Shown here in pieces: positions 52,771 to 61,884 of a DNA stretch of 64,000 nt; positions within the stretch are counted from its first letter, which is position 1; each line of letters begins with the position of its first letter. A program made the translations under genes and the position numbers. The notes below the pieces were generated by a model. That model was not told the DNA's origin and did not search any database. It worked only from the letters and a program-made list of their open reading frames with translations. Origin of the DNA: Citromicrobium sp. (GTDB taxonomy: Bacteria > Pseudomonadota > Alphaproteobacteria > Sphingomonadales > Sphingomonadaceae). The stretch spans positions 51,986 to 115,985 of the forward strand of contig PBYQ01000016.1 in NCBI GenBank assembly GCA_002729695.1, in the 5' to 3' direction.

Positions 52771-53063
52771 CGGCGCGCGAAGCTATCGAACCCCTGCGGC
52801 TCGGTATCGCGCCGCTCGATCCGGTCGACCGACGCACGGGGAGGGCCGTCGCGCATCTCCTCGATCATCTGCGCAACCGCGCCTTCGTCGCCCTCCAACT
52901 GCGCCTCGACCGTGCCATTGGGCAGGTTGCGGACCCAGCCGGTGAGGCCAAGCCCGCGTGCGGTCTCGACCGTCCAGTCACGGTAGAACACGCCCTGAAC
53001 GCGGCCGTGGAGGATGAGGTGGGTGGCGGCACGGTCCGCAGCAATCGGTACGATGCCCGGCAC
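52767..53063 (-). CDS. acyP: Acylphosphatase
   Basis: A 98-aa acylphosphatase that hydrolyses carboxyl-phosphate bonds such as acetyl or carbamoyl phosphate. The signature ILHGRVQGVFYRDWTVETA contains the phosphate loop and catalytic Arg, and GWVRNLPNGTVEAQLEG contains the catalytic Asn. It has the family's usual length. It lies eight bases downstream of the ettA start-to-stop unit's neighbour boundary on the same strand, and is likely cotranscribed after ettA only if no terminator intervenes, since the order on this strand is ettA then acyP. Confidence 0.93.
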   Translation of the reverse strand: MPGIVPIAADRAATHLILHGRVQGVFYRDWTVETARGLGLTGWVRNLPNGTVEAQLEGDEGAVAQMIEEMRDGPPRASVDRIERRDTEPQGFDSFARR

Positions 53064-53071
53064 GTCGGTAT

Positions 53072-54745
53072 CTACCTCGTCAGCTTCTTATACGCCAACC
53101 GAGTAGGCCGATCCGCCGCATCGCCGAGACGCCGCCGCTTGTCCTCCTCGTAAGCCTCGAAGTTGCCTTCGAACCATTCGACGTGGCTGTTGCCTTCGAA
53201 GGCGAGGATGTGCGTCGCCAACCGGTCGAGGAAGAAGCGGTCGTGCGAGATGACCACGGCGCAGCCGGCGAAGTTCTCGATCGCGTCTTCCAGCGCGCGC
53301 AGGGTTTCCACGTCGAGGTCGTTGGTCGGTTCGTCCAGCAGCAGCACGTTGCCGCCTTCTTTCAGCATCTTGGCCATGTGCACGCGGTTGCGTTCACCGC
53401 CCGAGAGCTTGCCGACGTTCTTCTGCTGGTCCTGGCCCTTGAAGTTGAACGCGCCCACGTAGGCACGCGTGCTCATGTCGTGGCCGTTGACCTTCATGTA
53501 ATCGAGCCCGTCGGAGATTTCCTCCCACACGTTGTTGCTCGCGGTCAGGTCGTCGCGGCTCTGGTCCACGTAGCCAAGGTGCACGGTTTCGCCGATCTTG
53601 ATCGTGCCGCTGTCGGGCTGTTCCTGACCGGTGATGATCTTGAACAAGGTCGACTTGCCCGCGCCGTTGGGGCCGATGATGCCCACGATGCCGCCCGGGG
53701 GCAGGGTGAAGCTCAGGTCTTCAAACAGCAGTTTGTCGCCGAACGACTTGGAGATGTTGTGCGCCTCGATCACCTGGCTGCCGAGGCGTTCGGGCACCTG
53801 GATGACGATCTGCGCCTTGCCCGGCTTGCGGTCGCTCTGCGCGTCCTGCAGCTGTTCGAACTTCCGCAGACGCGCCTTGGACTTGGTCTGGCGGCCCTTG
53901 GGCGTCTGCCGGATCCACTCGAGTTCCTCGGACAGAGCGCGCTGGCGGCCCGAATCCTCGCGCTCTTCCTGCGCAAGGCGCTTGGCCTTCTTGTCGAGGT
54001 AGGTCGAGTAGTTGCCTTCATACGGGTAGTAAGATCCGCGATCGAGCTCGAGAATCCAGCCCACGACGTTATCGAGGAAGTAGCGATCGTGGGTGATCAT
54101 CAGCACCGCGCCGGCATATTCGGCGAGGTGGTTTTCGAGCCAGTTGACGGATTCTGCGTCCAAGTGGTTGGTCGGTTCGTCCAGCAGCAGGATGCCCGGC
54201 TTCTGGATCAGCAGGCGGGTGAGGGCGACGCGGCGCTTCTCACCACCCGACAGGTTTTCGACACTGGCGTCCGAGGGCGGGCAGCGCAGCGCTTCCATCG
54301 CGATTTCGAGCTGGTTGTCGAGCGTCCAGCCGTCGACCGCGTCGATCTTGTCCTGCAGCTCGGCCATCTCTTCGCTCAGCGCGTCGAAATCGGCGTCTTC
54401 CTCGCCCATCTCGATCCCGATCTGGTTGAACCGTTCGACCATGTCGGCGGTCTCGCGCGCGCCGTCCTTTACGTTTTCGAGCACGGTCTTGGTCGGATCG
54501 AGCTCGGGCTCCTGCGGCAGGTAGCCGACGGTGATGTTCTCGCCCGGCCATGCTTCGCCCGCATAATCTGTATCGATCCCGGCCATGATCTTCATCAGGG
54601 TGGACTTACCCGCGCCGTTGGGCCCGACGATGCCGATCTTCGCGCCTTGGTAGAACTGCAGGTTGATATTGTTCAGCACCGGCTTGGGGGCGCCGGTGAA
54701 GGTCTTGGTCATGTTCTTCATGACGTAGGCGTATTGCGCGGCCAT
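53072..54745 (-). CDS. ettA: Energy-dependent translational throttle protein EttA
   Basis: ABC-F protein that binds the ribosomal E site and gates the first peptide bond according to ADP/ATP level. The 557-aa protein has tandem ABC domains, each with a Walker A GPNGAGKST, signatures LSGGEKRRVALTRLL and LSGGERNRVHMAKML, and Walker B LLLDEPTN. The arm and inter-domain linker (KKAKRLAQEEREDSGRQRAL) are typical. It starts MAAQYAYVMKNMTKTF at ATG 54745. acyP follows eight bases after its stop on the same strand. Confidence 0.95.
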   Translation of the reverse strand: MAAQYAYVMKNMTKTFTGAPKPVLNNINLQFYQGAKIGIVGPNGAGKSTLMKIMAGIDTDYAGEAWPGENITVGYLPQEPELDPTKTVLENVKDGARETADMVERFNQIGIEMGEEDADFDALSEEMAELQDKIDAVDGWTLDNQLEIAMEALRCPPSDASVENLSGGEKRRVALTRLLIQKPGILLLDEPTNHLDAESVNWLENHLAEYAGAVLMITHDRYFLDNVVGWILELDRGSYYPYEGNYSTYLDKKAKRLAQEEREDSGRQRALSEELEWIRQTPKGRQTKSKARLRKFEQLQDAQSDRKPGKAQIVIQVPERLGSQVIEAHNISKSFGDKLLFEDLSFTLPPGGIVGIIGPNGAGKSTLFKIITGQEQPDSGTIKIGETVHLGYVDQSRDDLTASNNVWEEISDGLDYMKVNGHDMSTRAYVGAFNFKGQDQQKNVGKLSGGERNRVHMAKMLKEGGNVLLLDEPTNDLDVETLRALEDAIENFAGCAVVISHDRFFLDRLATHILAFEGNSHVEWFEGNFEAYEEDKRRRLGDAADRPTRLAYKKLTR

Positions 54746-54857
54746 CGGATGGTCCTTCGGATCTGGTCGTGTTCGGAGATTTGCTCCGGCAGATAGTGGC
54801 AGACGCGGGCAGGGGCAAGCGTGGGGAACGCGCGCGGCTCGATGCCGTTCGGAACGG

Positions 54858-55937
54858 ATGACCACGTTCAAATTCGCAGGGCTTTCCCTCGCCATCGCGC
54901 TGGCCGCCTGCGGCCTGCAAGGAACCGACAACGACAAGGACAAGGACGAGCAAGCCTCGGCCGAGCGCAAGGCGCCGCCAACGGTCGCCCGCGATGGCTA
55001 CGACGATGCTCGCACGGCTGCCGAGCCCGAGGCGACAGTAACCGACGGCAAGCTCTCGCTGAAGCTGCCCGATGGCGTGACCCAGGAAATGCTCGGCGAT
55101 CGGACGGCAGAGATGATCGCGGTGCAGGCAATGCTCGATCACACGCACCACGCGCCGGGTGTGATCGACGGTTTCGGCGGCGGCAATACCGACAGCGCAA
55201 TCCGCTATTTCCGCGAGACGCACGGGCTGTCTGCAAATGGCGGCGTCGACGCGAAATTCCTTCAGGCGCTGTTCGACGAGACGAGCGGCGACGTGTTCCG
55301 CACCTACACCGTGACGGAAAAAGACGCGAAGGGCCCGTACGAGAAGCTGCCCGAAGACTTTGCCGATCAGGCAAAGATGGATGCGATGGGTTACGAAACG
55401 CCGCTGGAGATGCTGGCTGAGCGTTTTCACATGGACGCAGAGTTTCTCGAAGCGCTCAACCCCGATGCCGATTTCGGCAAGGCGGGCACCAAGCTGGTGA
55501 TCGTAAGCCACGGAACCGAGAAGGTGCCGGACGACATCGCGAAGCTCGAAGTGCGCAAGGGCGAGGGCAGGCTGGTCGCGTTCGACGACGCGGGCGATAT
55601 CGTCGCCAGTTTCCCCGCCAGCATCGGCAGCGTCGAATTCCCGAGCCCGAGCGGCTCCATGGCGGTGAACACGGTCGCTCCCGAACCCAACTACACCTTC
55701 GATGGCGACAAGCAGGACTGGGGGCCGGACGGCACTTTCATCATTCCGCCGGGCCCCAACAATCCGGTCGGCGGGACATGGATCGACCTGACCAAGGATG
55801 GCTACGGCATCCACGGCACGCCCGATCCCGACTTCATCGCCAAGGGTGCGAGCCACGGGTGCGTGCGGCTGACCAACTGGAACGCAGCGGCGCTCGCCAA
55901 GGTGGTCAAGAAAGGGACGAAGGTGGTGTTCGCCTAA
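54858..55937 (+). CDS. L,D-transpeptidase (YkuD family) lipoprotein
   Basis: A 359-aa cell-wall cross-linking or lipoprotein-attaching enzyme. The lipoprotein signal ends LAIALAAC (Cys18). A peptidoglycan-binding-like region (FGGGNTDSAIRYFRETHGLS) and a LysM-like part (LAERFHMDAEFLEALNPD) precede the YkuD domain. That domain has GIHGTPDPDF and SHGCVRLTN with catalytic Cys335. It is probably anchored to the inner leaflet of the outer membrane or the outer face of the inner membrane. A single gene after ettA on the opposite strand. Confidence 0.92.
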   Translation: MTTFKFAGLSLAIALAACGLQGTDNDKDKDEQASAERKAPPTVARDGYDDARTAAEPEATVTDGKLSLKLPDGVTQEMLGDRTAEMIAVQAMLDHTHHAPGVIDGFGGGNTDSAIRYFRETHGLSANGGVDAKFLQALFDETSGDVFRTYTVTEKDAKGPYEKLPEDFADQAKMDAMGYETPLEMLAERFHMDAEFLEALNPDADFGKAGTKLVIVSHGTEKVPDDIAKLEVRKGEGRLVAFDDAGDIVASFPASIGSVEFPSPSGSMAVNTVAPEPNYTFDGDKQDWGPDGTFIIPPGPNNPVGGTWIDLTKDGYGIHGTPDPDFIAKGASHGCVRLTNWNAAALAKVVKKGTKVVFA

Positions 55938-55982
55938 GGTCCATATCGGGACGTTTCGCGGCAGCCGCTAATCTGCACCACG

Positions 55983-56234
55983 ATGAACCGACCCGAACCC
56001 ATCGAGCCCGGACCGGGACAGGAAAGCGTGTGGGACTATCCGCGCCCCGCCATCGCCGAACCCACCGGCGCGCATGTCCTGATCGAGCATCGGGGCAAAC
56101 GGATCGCTGAGACGCGGCGCGCGGTGCGCGTGCTCGAAACCAGCCATCCCCCGCAATATTATATCCCGCCCGACGATATCGCCGCGGGCGCATGGCGCAG
56201 ACCAGCCGCGCGTGAACCGGCGCGATTTCATTGA
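55983..56234 (+). pseudogene. Truncated DUF427 gene
   Basis: An 83-codon frame whose first about 68 residues match the start of DUF427 proteins (PGPGQESVWDYPRPAI, then VRVLETSHPPQYYIPPDD). In intact members this is followed by an FCEWKG-type motif and the remainder of the beta-tent fold. Here the frame ends at ARFH-stop with no such sequence, and the next 180 bases in any frame show none. It may be a decayed remnant or, less likely, a functional minimal form. The adjoining 56235-56413 is non-coding and contains a local AT-rich patch. Confidence 0.6.
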
Positions 56235-56413
56235 GGTCGGGAGTGACGAGCAGGTTCTGAAGGGTCACGCTTACGCTCCGTTATATATGCGAATGCTTCG
56301 CAATAGCGTCTAACTCTCCTCGGTGCTGTCGGTCAAGCGCGGAAGTCGAAACGGCTGTGGGTCGCGCGCTGGAGGCTTGGCAGGAGGCCGCCACGGCGCT
56401 AGCTCTGCGCGCC

Positions 56414-57802
56414 ATGAAAACATCTCTTCTCGCGCTGACCGCGCTCTCGCTCTCCGCCCCCGCCGTCGCACAGCTCGGGCCGGGCCCTTGCGAAGGCGTG
56501 ATCGCCTGCGCTGCCGATGAGGCACTGGCGGAAGACACGCTGGCGTGGGATTTCGTCGAAGGGATCACCACCGAGATCGGCCCGCGGCAGGCGGGCACGG
56601 TGGACGAGGCGCGCGGACGCGATTGGGCGATGAAGTGGCTGCGCGCGAACGGCTTCCAGAACGTCGCGGACGAGCCCTATATGATGGAGACATGGGTGCC
56701 GGGCGAGCACGCGAGCGCCACCATCGTCGCCCCATATACCCAATCGCTGACTATCCTGCCGCTGGGCGGCAGTGGCAGCTCGGGCGAGGCAGGCGTCACC
56801 GCGCAGGTGGTGTACTTCCCGAGCTATTCGGCCCTTGCGGCGGCCCCCGATGGCAGCCTGAAGGGCAAGATCGCCTTCATCAGCCACGATATGCGCCCGA
56901 CGCAGGACGGTTCGGGCTATGGTTTTGCGGGTCCGGTTCGCTGGACCGGGCCGGGCCTCGCCGCGAGCAAGGGTGCGGTGGGCGCCGTGATCCGCTCGAT
57001 CGGTACCGATAACCACCGCACGCCGCATACGGGCGGCACCGGCTTTGGCGCGGGCGTCGATCCGATCCCCGCGGGCGCGCTGTCCAACCCCGATGCCGAC
57101 AACCTGGAGCGCATGTTCGCGCGTGCGGATGGCAAGCCGATCACCATGAAGCTGGTCCTGACGCCGCGCTCGCTGGGCGAGCAGGAAAGCGGCAACGTGG
57201 TCGGCGAAATCGTCGGCAAGGATCCCAGCCTGCCGCCCGTTCTGCTCGCCTGTCACCTCGACAGCTGGTGGCCGGGCACGGGCGCGATCGACGATGCGGC
57301 GGGTTGCGGGATCGTTGCCGCGGCAGCGAAGAACGTCGCTGAGGCGGGGCAGCCGCTGCGCACGATCCGCGTGCTGTTCGCAGGCGCGGAGGAAGTCGGC
57401 CTGTTCGGCAGCGCCGCCTATGCCAAGGCGCACGCCGACGAGCCCTTCGCCGTCGGCATCGAAAGCGATTTCGGTGCGGATCGCATCTGGCGGATCGACA
57501 GCAATTTCACCGACAAGAACCCTGCACTGTACAAGCGGCTTGCCGAAGCGGTCGCGCGGTTCGGCGTGGCCGGTTCGCGCGAGGTCGCAAGCGGCGGGGC
57601 GGACATCAACGTTGTGCGCGAACAGGGCGGGGCGATCATCGACCTGCAGCAGGATGGAACCCGGTATTTCGACCTGCACCACACGCCCGACGACACGCTC
57701 GACAAGATCGATCCCGCGCAGCTGCGACAGAACGTGGCTGTCTACACCCAGGTGGCCGGCATTCTCGCCAACGAGGCGGCGCCCTACAAACCTGCGGAGT
57801 AA
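56414..57802 (+). CDS. M28-family zinc peptidase, exported
   Basis: A 462-aa secreted metallopeptidase with a signal peptide (MKTSLLALTALSLSAPAVAQ). A protease-associated-like insert spans about residues 100-260. The M28 zinc-site motifs are LACHLDSWWPGTGAIDDAAG, FAGAEEVGLFGSAAY, IESDFGAD and FDLHHTPDDTLDKI. The likely activity is aminopeptidase or carboxypeptidase in the periplasm or medium. The start is ATG 56414, where the signal peptide begins. A single gene, 131 bases before the FMN protein. Confidence 0.9.
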   Translation: MKTSLLALTALSLSAPAVAQLGPGPCEGVIACAADEALAEDTLAWDFVEGITTEIGPRQAGTVDEARGRDWAMKWLRANGFQNVADEPYMMETWVPGEHASATIVAPYTQSLTILPLGGSGSSGEAGVTAQVVYFPSYSALAAAPDGSLKGKIAFISHDMRPTQDGSGYGFAGPVRWTGPGLAASKGAVGAVIRSIGTDNHRTPHTGGTGFGAGVDPIPAGALSNPDADNLERMFARADGKPITMKLVLTPRSLGEQESGNVVGEIVGKDPSLPPVLLACHLDSWWPGTGAIDDAAGCGIVAAAAKNVAEAGQPLRTIRVLFAGAEEVGLFGSAAYAKAHADEPFAVGIESDFGADRIWRIDSNFTDKNPALYKRLAEAVARFGVAGSREVASGGADINVVREQGGAIIDLQQDGTRYFDLHHTPDDTLDKIDPAQLRQNVAVYTQVAGILANEAAPYKPAE

Positions 57803-57933
57803 TCGCCGGAGGTCTTCCCGCAGCCCGCACGATGAGACCTAGGTAATGGCTGATTAAAGCGCGGTCGCTCTGCCTCTGTCCGGAGCACCGCCGATCGCAT
57901 TGATCGACGCAGAGACAAGGTAAGGGATTGCGA

Positions 57934-59553
57934 ATGCGCGGATTGATTGCGGACAAGGGCCTGGAGCGAAATTTGGGCCTTTGGGTGCCGCTGGCGCTGA
58001 CCGTCGCCTTGGCGATCCTTGGGCTCTGGGTACACGGAGCCTTCTTCTGGGGTCTCGTCGTAACCGTCCCGCCGTTGCTGATCGCGCTGTGGGACATGGT
58101 GCAGACCACCCATTCGCTGCGCCGCAATTACCCGCTGACTGCGCGCTTCCGCTGGCTGTTCGAGGATTTGCGGCCCTTCCTGCGCAGCTATATCGTCGAA
58201 GGCCCGCTCGAAGGTCGCCCGTTCGACCGGGTCTCGCGCTCGCTGGTCTATGCCCGCGCCAAGAAGCAGGAAGACGCGCACCCCTTTGGGACCGAGCTGG
58301 ACGTCTATTCCGAGGAATACGAGGCGCTGTGCCACTCGATCAATCCCAACCCCAGGGCGCCCAAGCGCACGCGGGTGCACGTCGGCACGGACCAGTGCAG
58401 CAAGCCCTATGATGCCGCCCGGCTTAACATCAGCGCGATGAGCTTCGGCGCGCTCGGCAACCACGCGATCGAGGCGCTCAACCTGGGCGCGAAGATCGGC
58501 GATTTCTATCACGACACGGGCGAGGGTGGCCTCTCCAAATACCATCTCAAGCATGGCGGCGATGTGGTGTGGGAACTTGGCTCGGGCTATTTCGGGGCGC
58601 GCGACAAGGACGGCAATTTCGACGCGGAGAGCTTCCGCGACAAGGCGCAGCACGATGCCGTCAAGATGACCGAGATCAAGCTGAGCCAGGGCGCAAAGCC
58701 CGGCCATGGCGGGCTGTTGCCCGCCGCGAAGGTGACCGACGAGATCGCGGAGACGCGGCAGGTGCCTGCGCATGAGGATTGCCTGTCGCCTCCCGGCCAC
58801 TCGGCCTTCTCGACCCCGCGCGAGATGCTCGAATTCGCGGCGAAAATGCGCGAGCTTTCGGGCGGCAAGCCGGTCGGGATCAAGCTATGCGTCGGCATGC
58901 CGCACGAGGTGTTCGCGATCTGCAAGGCGATGCTCGACAGCGGCATCACGCTCGACTTCATCGTCGTCGATGGCGGTGGCGGCGGGACGGGCGCGGCTCC
59001 GCTCGAGCTGTCCGACCATGTCGGCCTGCCGCTGCGCATCGGCCTCTACTACGTCAACAACGCGCTGATCGGCACGGGGCTGAAGGACAAGATCAAGCTC
59101 GCCGCGTCAGAAAAGGTGTTTTCGGGTTCGGCCATCGCGATGAATGCCGCGCTGGGTGCCAACTGGTGCAATGCGGCGCGCGCCTTCATGTTCTCGCTCG
59201 GCTGCGTGCAGTCGCTGCGCTGCCACACGGGCACTTGCCCCACGGGTGTGGCGACCAGCTCGCCCGCCCGCCAGCGCGGGCTGGTGATCCCGGAGAAGGC
59301 CCAGCGGGTGGCCAATTTCCAGTCGAAGACGCTCGACAGCCTGCACGATATCGTCGTCGCCTGCGGGCTTGAATCGCCCGACGAGTTCACCCCGCGCCAC
59401 CTGCGGCAGTGGAAGAACAATGCGCAGATGATCCCGTGGTCGCAGATCGTGCACGAGGTCGAGCCCGGCAAGCTGGTGAGCGAACCCGACGACACGCCTT
59501 TTGCCGAATACTGGCGCATGGCGAACTCGGACACGTTCAAGCCGACGCTGTGA
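57934..59553 (+). CDS. FMN-binding glutamate synthase family protein
   Basis: A 539-aa membrane-anchored relative of the central FMN domain of GltB. Two membrane helices lie at about residues 16-35 and 38-58. They are followed by the GltS-type barrel: LNISAMSFGALGNHAIEALN, HDTGEGGLSKYH, KLSQGAKPGHGGLLPAAKV, FIVVDGGGGGTGAAPLELSD, and the cysteine cluster SLGCVQSLRCHTGTCPTGVAT for a [3Fe-4S] centre. It lacks the glutaminase domain, so it is not a complete glutamate synthase; the reaction is unknown. ATG 57934 has AAGGTAAGGG upstream and is preferred to TTG 57928. Confidence 0.88.
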   Translation: MRGLIADKGLERNLGLWVPLALTVALAILGLWVHGAFFWGLVVTVPPLLIALWDMVQTTHSLRRNYPLTARFRWLFEDLRPFLRSYIVEGPLEGRPFDRVSRSLVYARAKKQEDAHPFGTELDVYSEEYEALCHSINPNPRAPKRTRVHVGTDQCSKPYDAARLNISAMSFGALGNHAIEALNLGAKIGDFYHDTGEGGLSKYHLKHGGDVVWELGSGYFGARDKDGNFDAESFRDKAQHDAVKMTEIKLSQGAKPGHGGLLPAAKVTDEIAETRQVPAHEDCLSPPGHSAFSTPREMLEFAAKMRELSGGKPVGIKLCVGMPHEVFAICKAMLDSGITLDFIVVDGGGGGTGAAPLELSDHVGLPLRIGLYYVNNALIGTGLKDKIKLAASEKVFSGSAIAMNAALGANWCNAARAFMFSLGCVQSLRCHTGTCPTGVATSSPARQRGLVIPEKAQRVANFQSKTLDSLHDIVVACGLESPDEFTPRHLRQWKNNAQMIPWSQIVHEVEPGKLVSEPDDTPFAEYWRMANSDTFKPTL

Positions 59554-59610
59554 TCGGTCCAATCACGAATAACGTCACCGCACACCGGTCTGCTGAATGA
59601 AAGGTTAGAT

Positions 59611-61326
59611 ATGTCGAAGAAGGTGGCTGAGATCGTCGTGGATGCCCTGCAAAAGGCGGGTGCGAAACGGATCTACGGAATTCCCGGCGATACCATCAAT
59701 CATTTCACCAACGCCGTCGCCAAGAGCGATCTTCGCTGGATTACGGTCCGCCACGAAGAGGTCGGCGCGTTTGCTGCGGGCGGGGAATCCTACATGACCG
59801 GCGAACTGTCGGTCTGCGCGGGCACCTGCGGGCCGGGTTCGCTCCATTTCGTGAACGGCATTTACGAAAGCCACCGCAACGGCGCGCCGGTCGTGCTGAT
59901 CGCCTCCGACGTCGCGCGTACCGAAGCCGGCTTCAACTTCCCGCAGGAAGTGGACCAGACGAAGATTTACGAGCAGCACTCGCACTTCTGCGAATATATC
60001 TCGCACCCCTCGCAGGCGCGGCGGATCGTGACCAAGGCGGCGCAGGCTGCGCTCACCAAGAAGGGCGTGGCGGTCGTGATCGTCAACGGCGACATGTTCA
60101 CCGAGACCGACGAGGATGCGATGGACTGGGACGTCTATCGCCCGCAGCCGGTCAGCCGCCCGAACGATGCCGAGATGGCCGAACTGGCCGCGATGGTCGA
60201 TGCCGCCAGCAAGGTGTCGGTCTACGCCGGGATCGGGGCGCGCGATGCGCGCGAGGAGATCATCGCCTTCTGCGAGAAAGTGAACGCACCGATGGTGCAC
60301 ACCACCCGCGCGAAGGAATTCCTCGAACCGAACAACCCCTACAATGTCGGGGTGAACGGCATCCTGGGCAACAAGGCGGGCGTGGAAGCGCTGGAAGACG
60401 CGGACCTTGTCATCACGCTGGGCTGCGATTTTGCCTACACCCAGTTCTACCCAGAGGCGAAGAAGATCGTGCAGATCGATATCGATCCCACGCATCTGGG
60501 GCGCCGGTCGGCGATCAATATGGGGCTGGTCGGCGATGCCAAGACGACCTTTGCCGCGCTGATCCCGCTGGTCGCGCCGAAGACCGATGACAGCCACCTC
60601 CAGACGCACCTCAAGCAGTGGGCGGAAGACTTGAAGGGCTATGATCATGAGGGCGAGGAGCACGATCCCGAGCTGATCCACCCGCAGTTCGTCGCCAACA
60701 TGCTCGACGCGAAGGCGGCGGACGATGCGATTTTCGTGTCGGATGTCGGCACTGCGATGGTGTGGATGTTGCGGCACCTGAAGGCCAACGGCAAGCGCCG
60801 GTTCCTCAACAGTCTGCTGCACGGCACGATGGCGAGCGGGTTTCCGCAGGCGATGGGTGCCAAGCTCGCCTACCCGGACCGGCAGGTGATCGCGATGTGC
60901 GGCGACGGCGGGCTGACCATGCTGATGGGCGACCTGCTGACGCTGGTGCAGGAGGACATTCCGCTCAAGCTGGTGGTATTCCACAACAACACGCTCGGCT
61001 TCGTGGAGATGGAACAGCGGGTGGAGGGTCTGGTCGATCACTTCACCGGGCTGCACAATCCCGATTTCGCCAAGCTGGCGGAGGCCTGCGGCTTTGCCGG
61101 ATGGCATGTCGAGCAGGCGGGCGAGCTGGAAGCGGCGATGGATGCCTGGCTGCACCACGATGGGCCTGCGCTGCTGGACGTTCACGTCAACCAGATGGAG
61201 CTGGTCATGCCGCCCAAGGTCGAGGTGTCTCAGGTTGCATCGACCGCCTTGTTCGGCGTGAAAGCCGTGCTCGATGGCCGGACGAAGGAGGTGGTCGACC
61301 TGCTGCGGAACAATTTCTTGCGATGA
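59611..61326 (+). CDS. poxB: Pyruvate dehydrogenase (quinone)
   Basis: Thiamine-diphosphate flavoenzyme that oxidises pyruvate to acetate and CO2 and passes electrons to ubiquinone at the membrane. The 571-aa protein is the size of E. coli PoxB (572). It shows YGIPGDTINHFTNAV, VRHEEVGAFAAGGESY with the cofactor-activating Glu, the TPP motif GDG (from residue 431) in CGDGGLTMLMGDLLTLVQ, and a C-terminal segment VKAVLDGRTKEVVDLLRNN that resembles the membrane-binding tail of PoxB. It lies 58 bases after the FMN protein. The cyo quinol oxidase follows, a sensible electron acceptor chain. Confidence 0.88.
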   Translation: MSKKVAEIVVDALQKAGAKRIYGIPGDTINHFTNAVAKSDLRWITVRHEEVGAFAAGGESYMTGELSVCAGTCGPGSLHFVNGIYESHRNGAPVVLIASDVARTEAGFNFPQEVDQTKIYEQHSHFCEYISHPSQARRIVTKAAQAALTKKGVAVVIVNGDMFTETDEDAMDWDVYRPQPVSRPNDAEMAELAAMVDAASKVSVYAGIGARDAREEIIAFCEKVNAPMVHTTRAKEFLEPNNPYNVGVNGILGNKAGVEALEDADLVITLGCDFAYTQFYPEAKKIVQIDIDPTHLGRRSAINMGLVGDAKTTFAALIPLVAPKTDDSHLQTHLKQWAEDLKGYDHEGEEHDPELIHPQFVANMLDAKAADDAIFVSDVGTAMVWMLRHLKANGKRRFLNSLLHGTMASGFPQAMGAKLAYPDRQVIAMCGDGGLTMLMGDLLTLVQEDIPLKLVVFHNNTLGFVEMEQRVEGLVDHFTGLHNPDFAKLAEACGFAGWHVEQAGELEAAMDAWLHHDGPALLDVHVNQMELVMPPKVEVSQVASTALFGVKAVLDGRTKEVVDLLRNNFLR

Positions 61327-61396
61327 CCTGCCATGCGGCTAACACGGCGGCGCAAATTCCATGCGGGGTCGCCGCGCAATCGAGGAAGAGACGATC

Positions 61397-61816
61397 ATGA
61401 ACAGCAAACTCAAATACGCCCTCATCGCCCTGCCGGCGGCGCTCGCGCTGTCGGCCTGTGGCAACCCGCAGGAAAAGCAGGCCGAGGCGGTGCAGGAAAA
61501 GACGCTCGACCAGCCGGGCTTCGAGGGCAAGTCGGCGACGCCATCGGAAGCGCAGTCCGAGGCGCTTTCGCTCGCCCAACACCTCTCATCGGACACTCTG
61601 GAAGCCGGCGAAGCGGCGATCGTTCTCGAAGACCTCGATCGTCTCGTCAGCGACAACCTGACCGATTTCCCCGAAGACATGCGCCCGGCGCTGACCGGCG
61701 ATATCGAGTCCGCCAAGGACGCGCTCGAAGCGGAAGATATGTCGGGCATGCAGGAAGCGGCCAAGCAGTTTCACGACAAGCTTGCCGGTTCGGCCACTGC
61801 ATCCGACGCGAAATAA
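61397..61816 (+). CDS. Small hypothetical lipoprotein
   Basis: A 139-aa predicted lipoprotein: signal MNSKLKYALIALPAALALSAC with lipidated Cys21. An acidic, Ala/Glu/Ser-rich helical body follows without recognisable domain (EALSLAQHLSSDTLEAGEAA, DIESAKDALEAEDM). There is no cysteine after the anchor. The start at ATG 61397 gives a normal signal; the frame opens earlier but without one. It stands between poxB and cyoA and is followed by a strong hairpin. Confidence 0.72.
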   Translation: MNSKLKYALIALPAALALSACGNPQEKQAEAVQEKTLDQPGFEGKSATPSEAQSEALSLAQHLSSDTLEAGEAAIVLEDLDRLVSDNLTDFPEDMRPALTGDIESAKDALEAEDMSGMQEAAKQFHDKLAGSATASDAK

Positions 61817-61822
61817 GTGACA

Positions 61823-61848
61823 GGCGCCGCCGTACCTTCGGCGGCGCC
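61823..61848 (+). terminator. Strong hairpin upstream of cyoA
   Basis: Perfect 10-bp stem GGCGCCGCCG/CGGCGGCGCC with a 6-base loop, seven bases after the lipoprotein stop. Ts follow only 13 or more bases later. It is probably the terminator of the preceding gene. Confidence 0.6.
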
Positions 61849-61884
61849 ACGCTCTGAATTCATTCTGATTTTCGGAAGGTCCTG

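Noticed and set aside
56210..56311. A 33-codon plus-strand frame after the DUF427 remnant.
   Set aside because: Very short, no ribosome site, and it does not continue the DUF427 sequence in a shifted frame.
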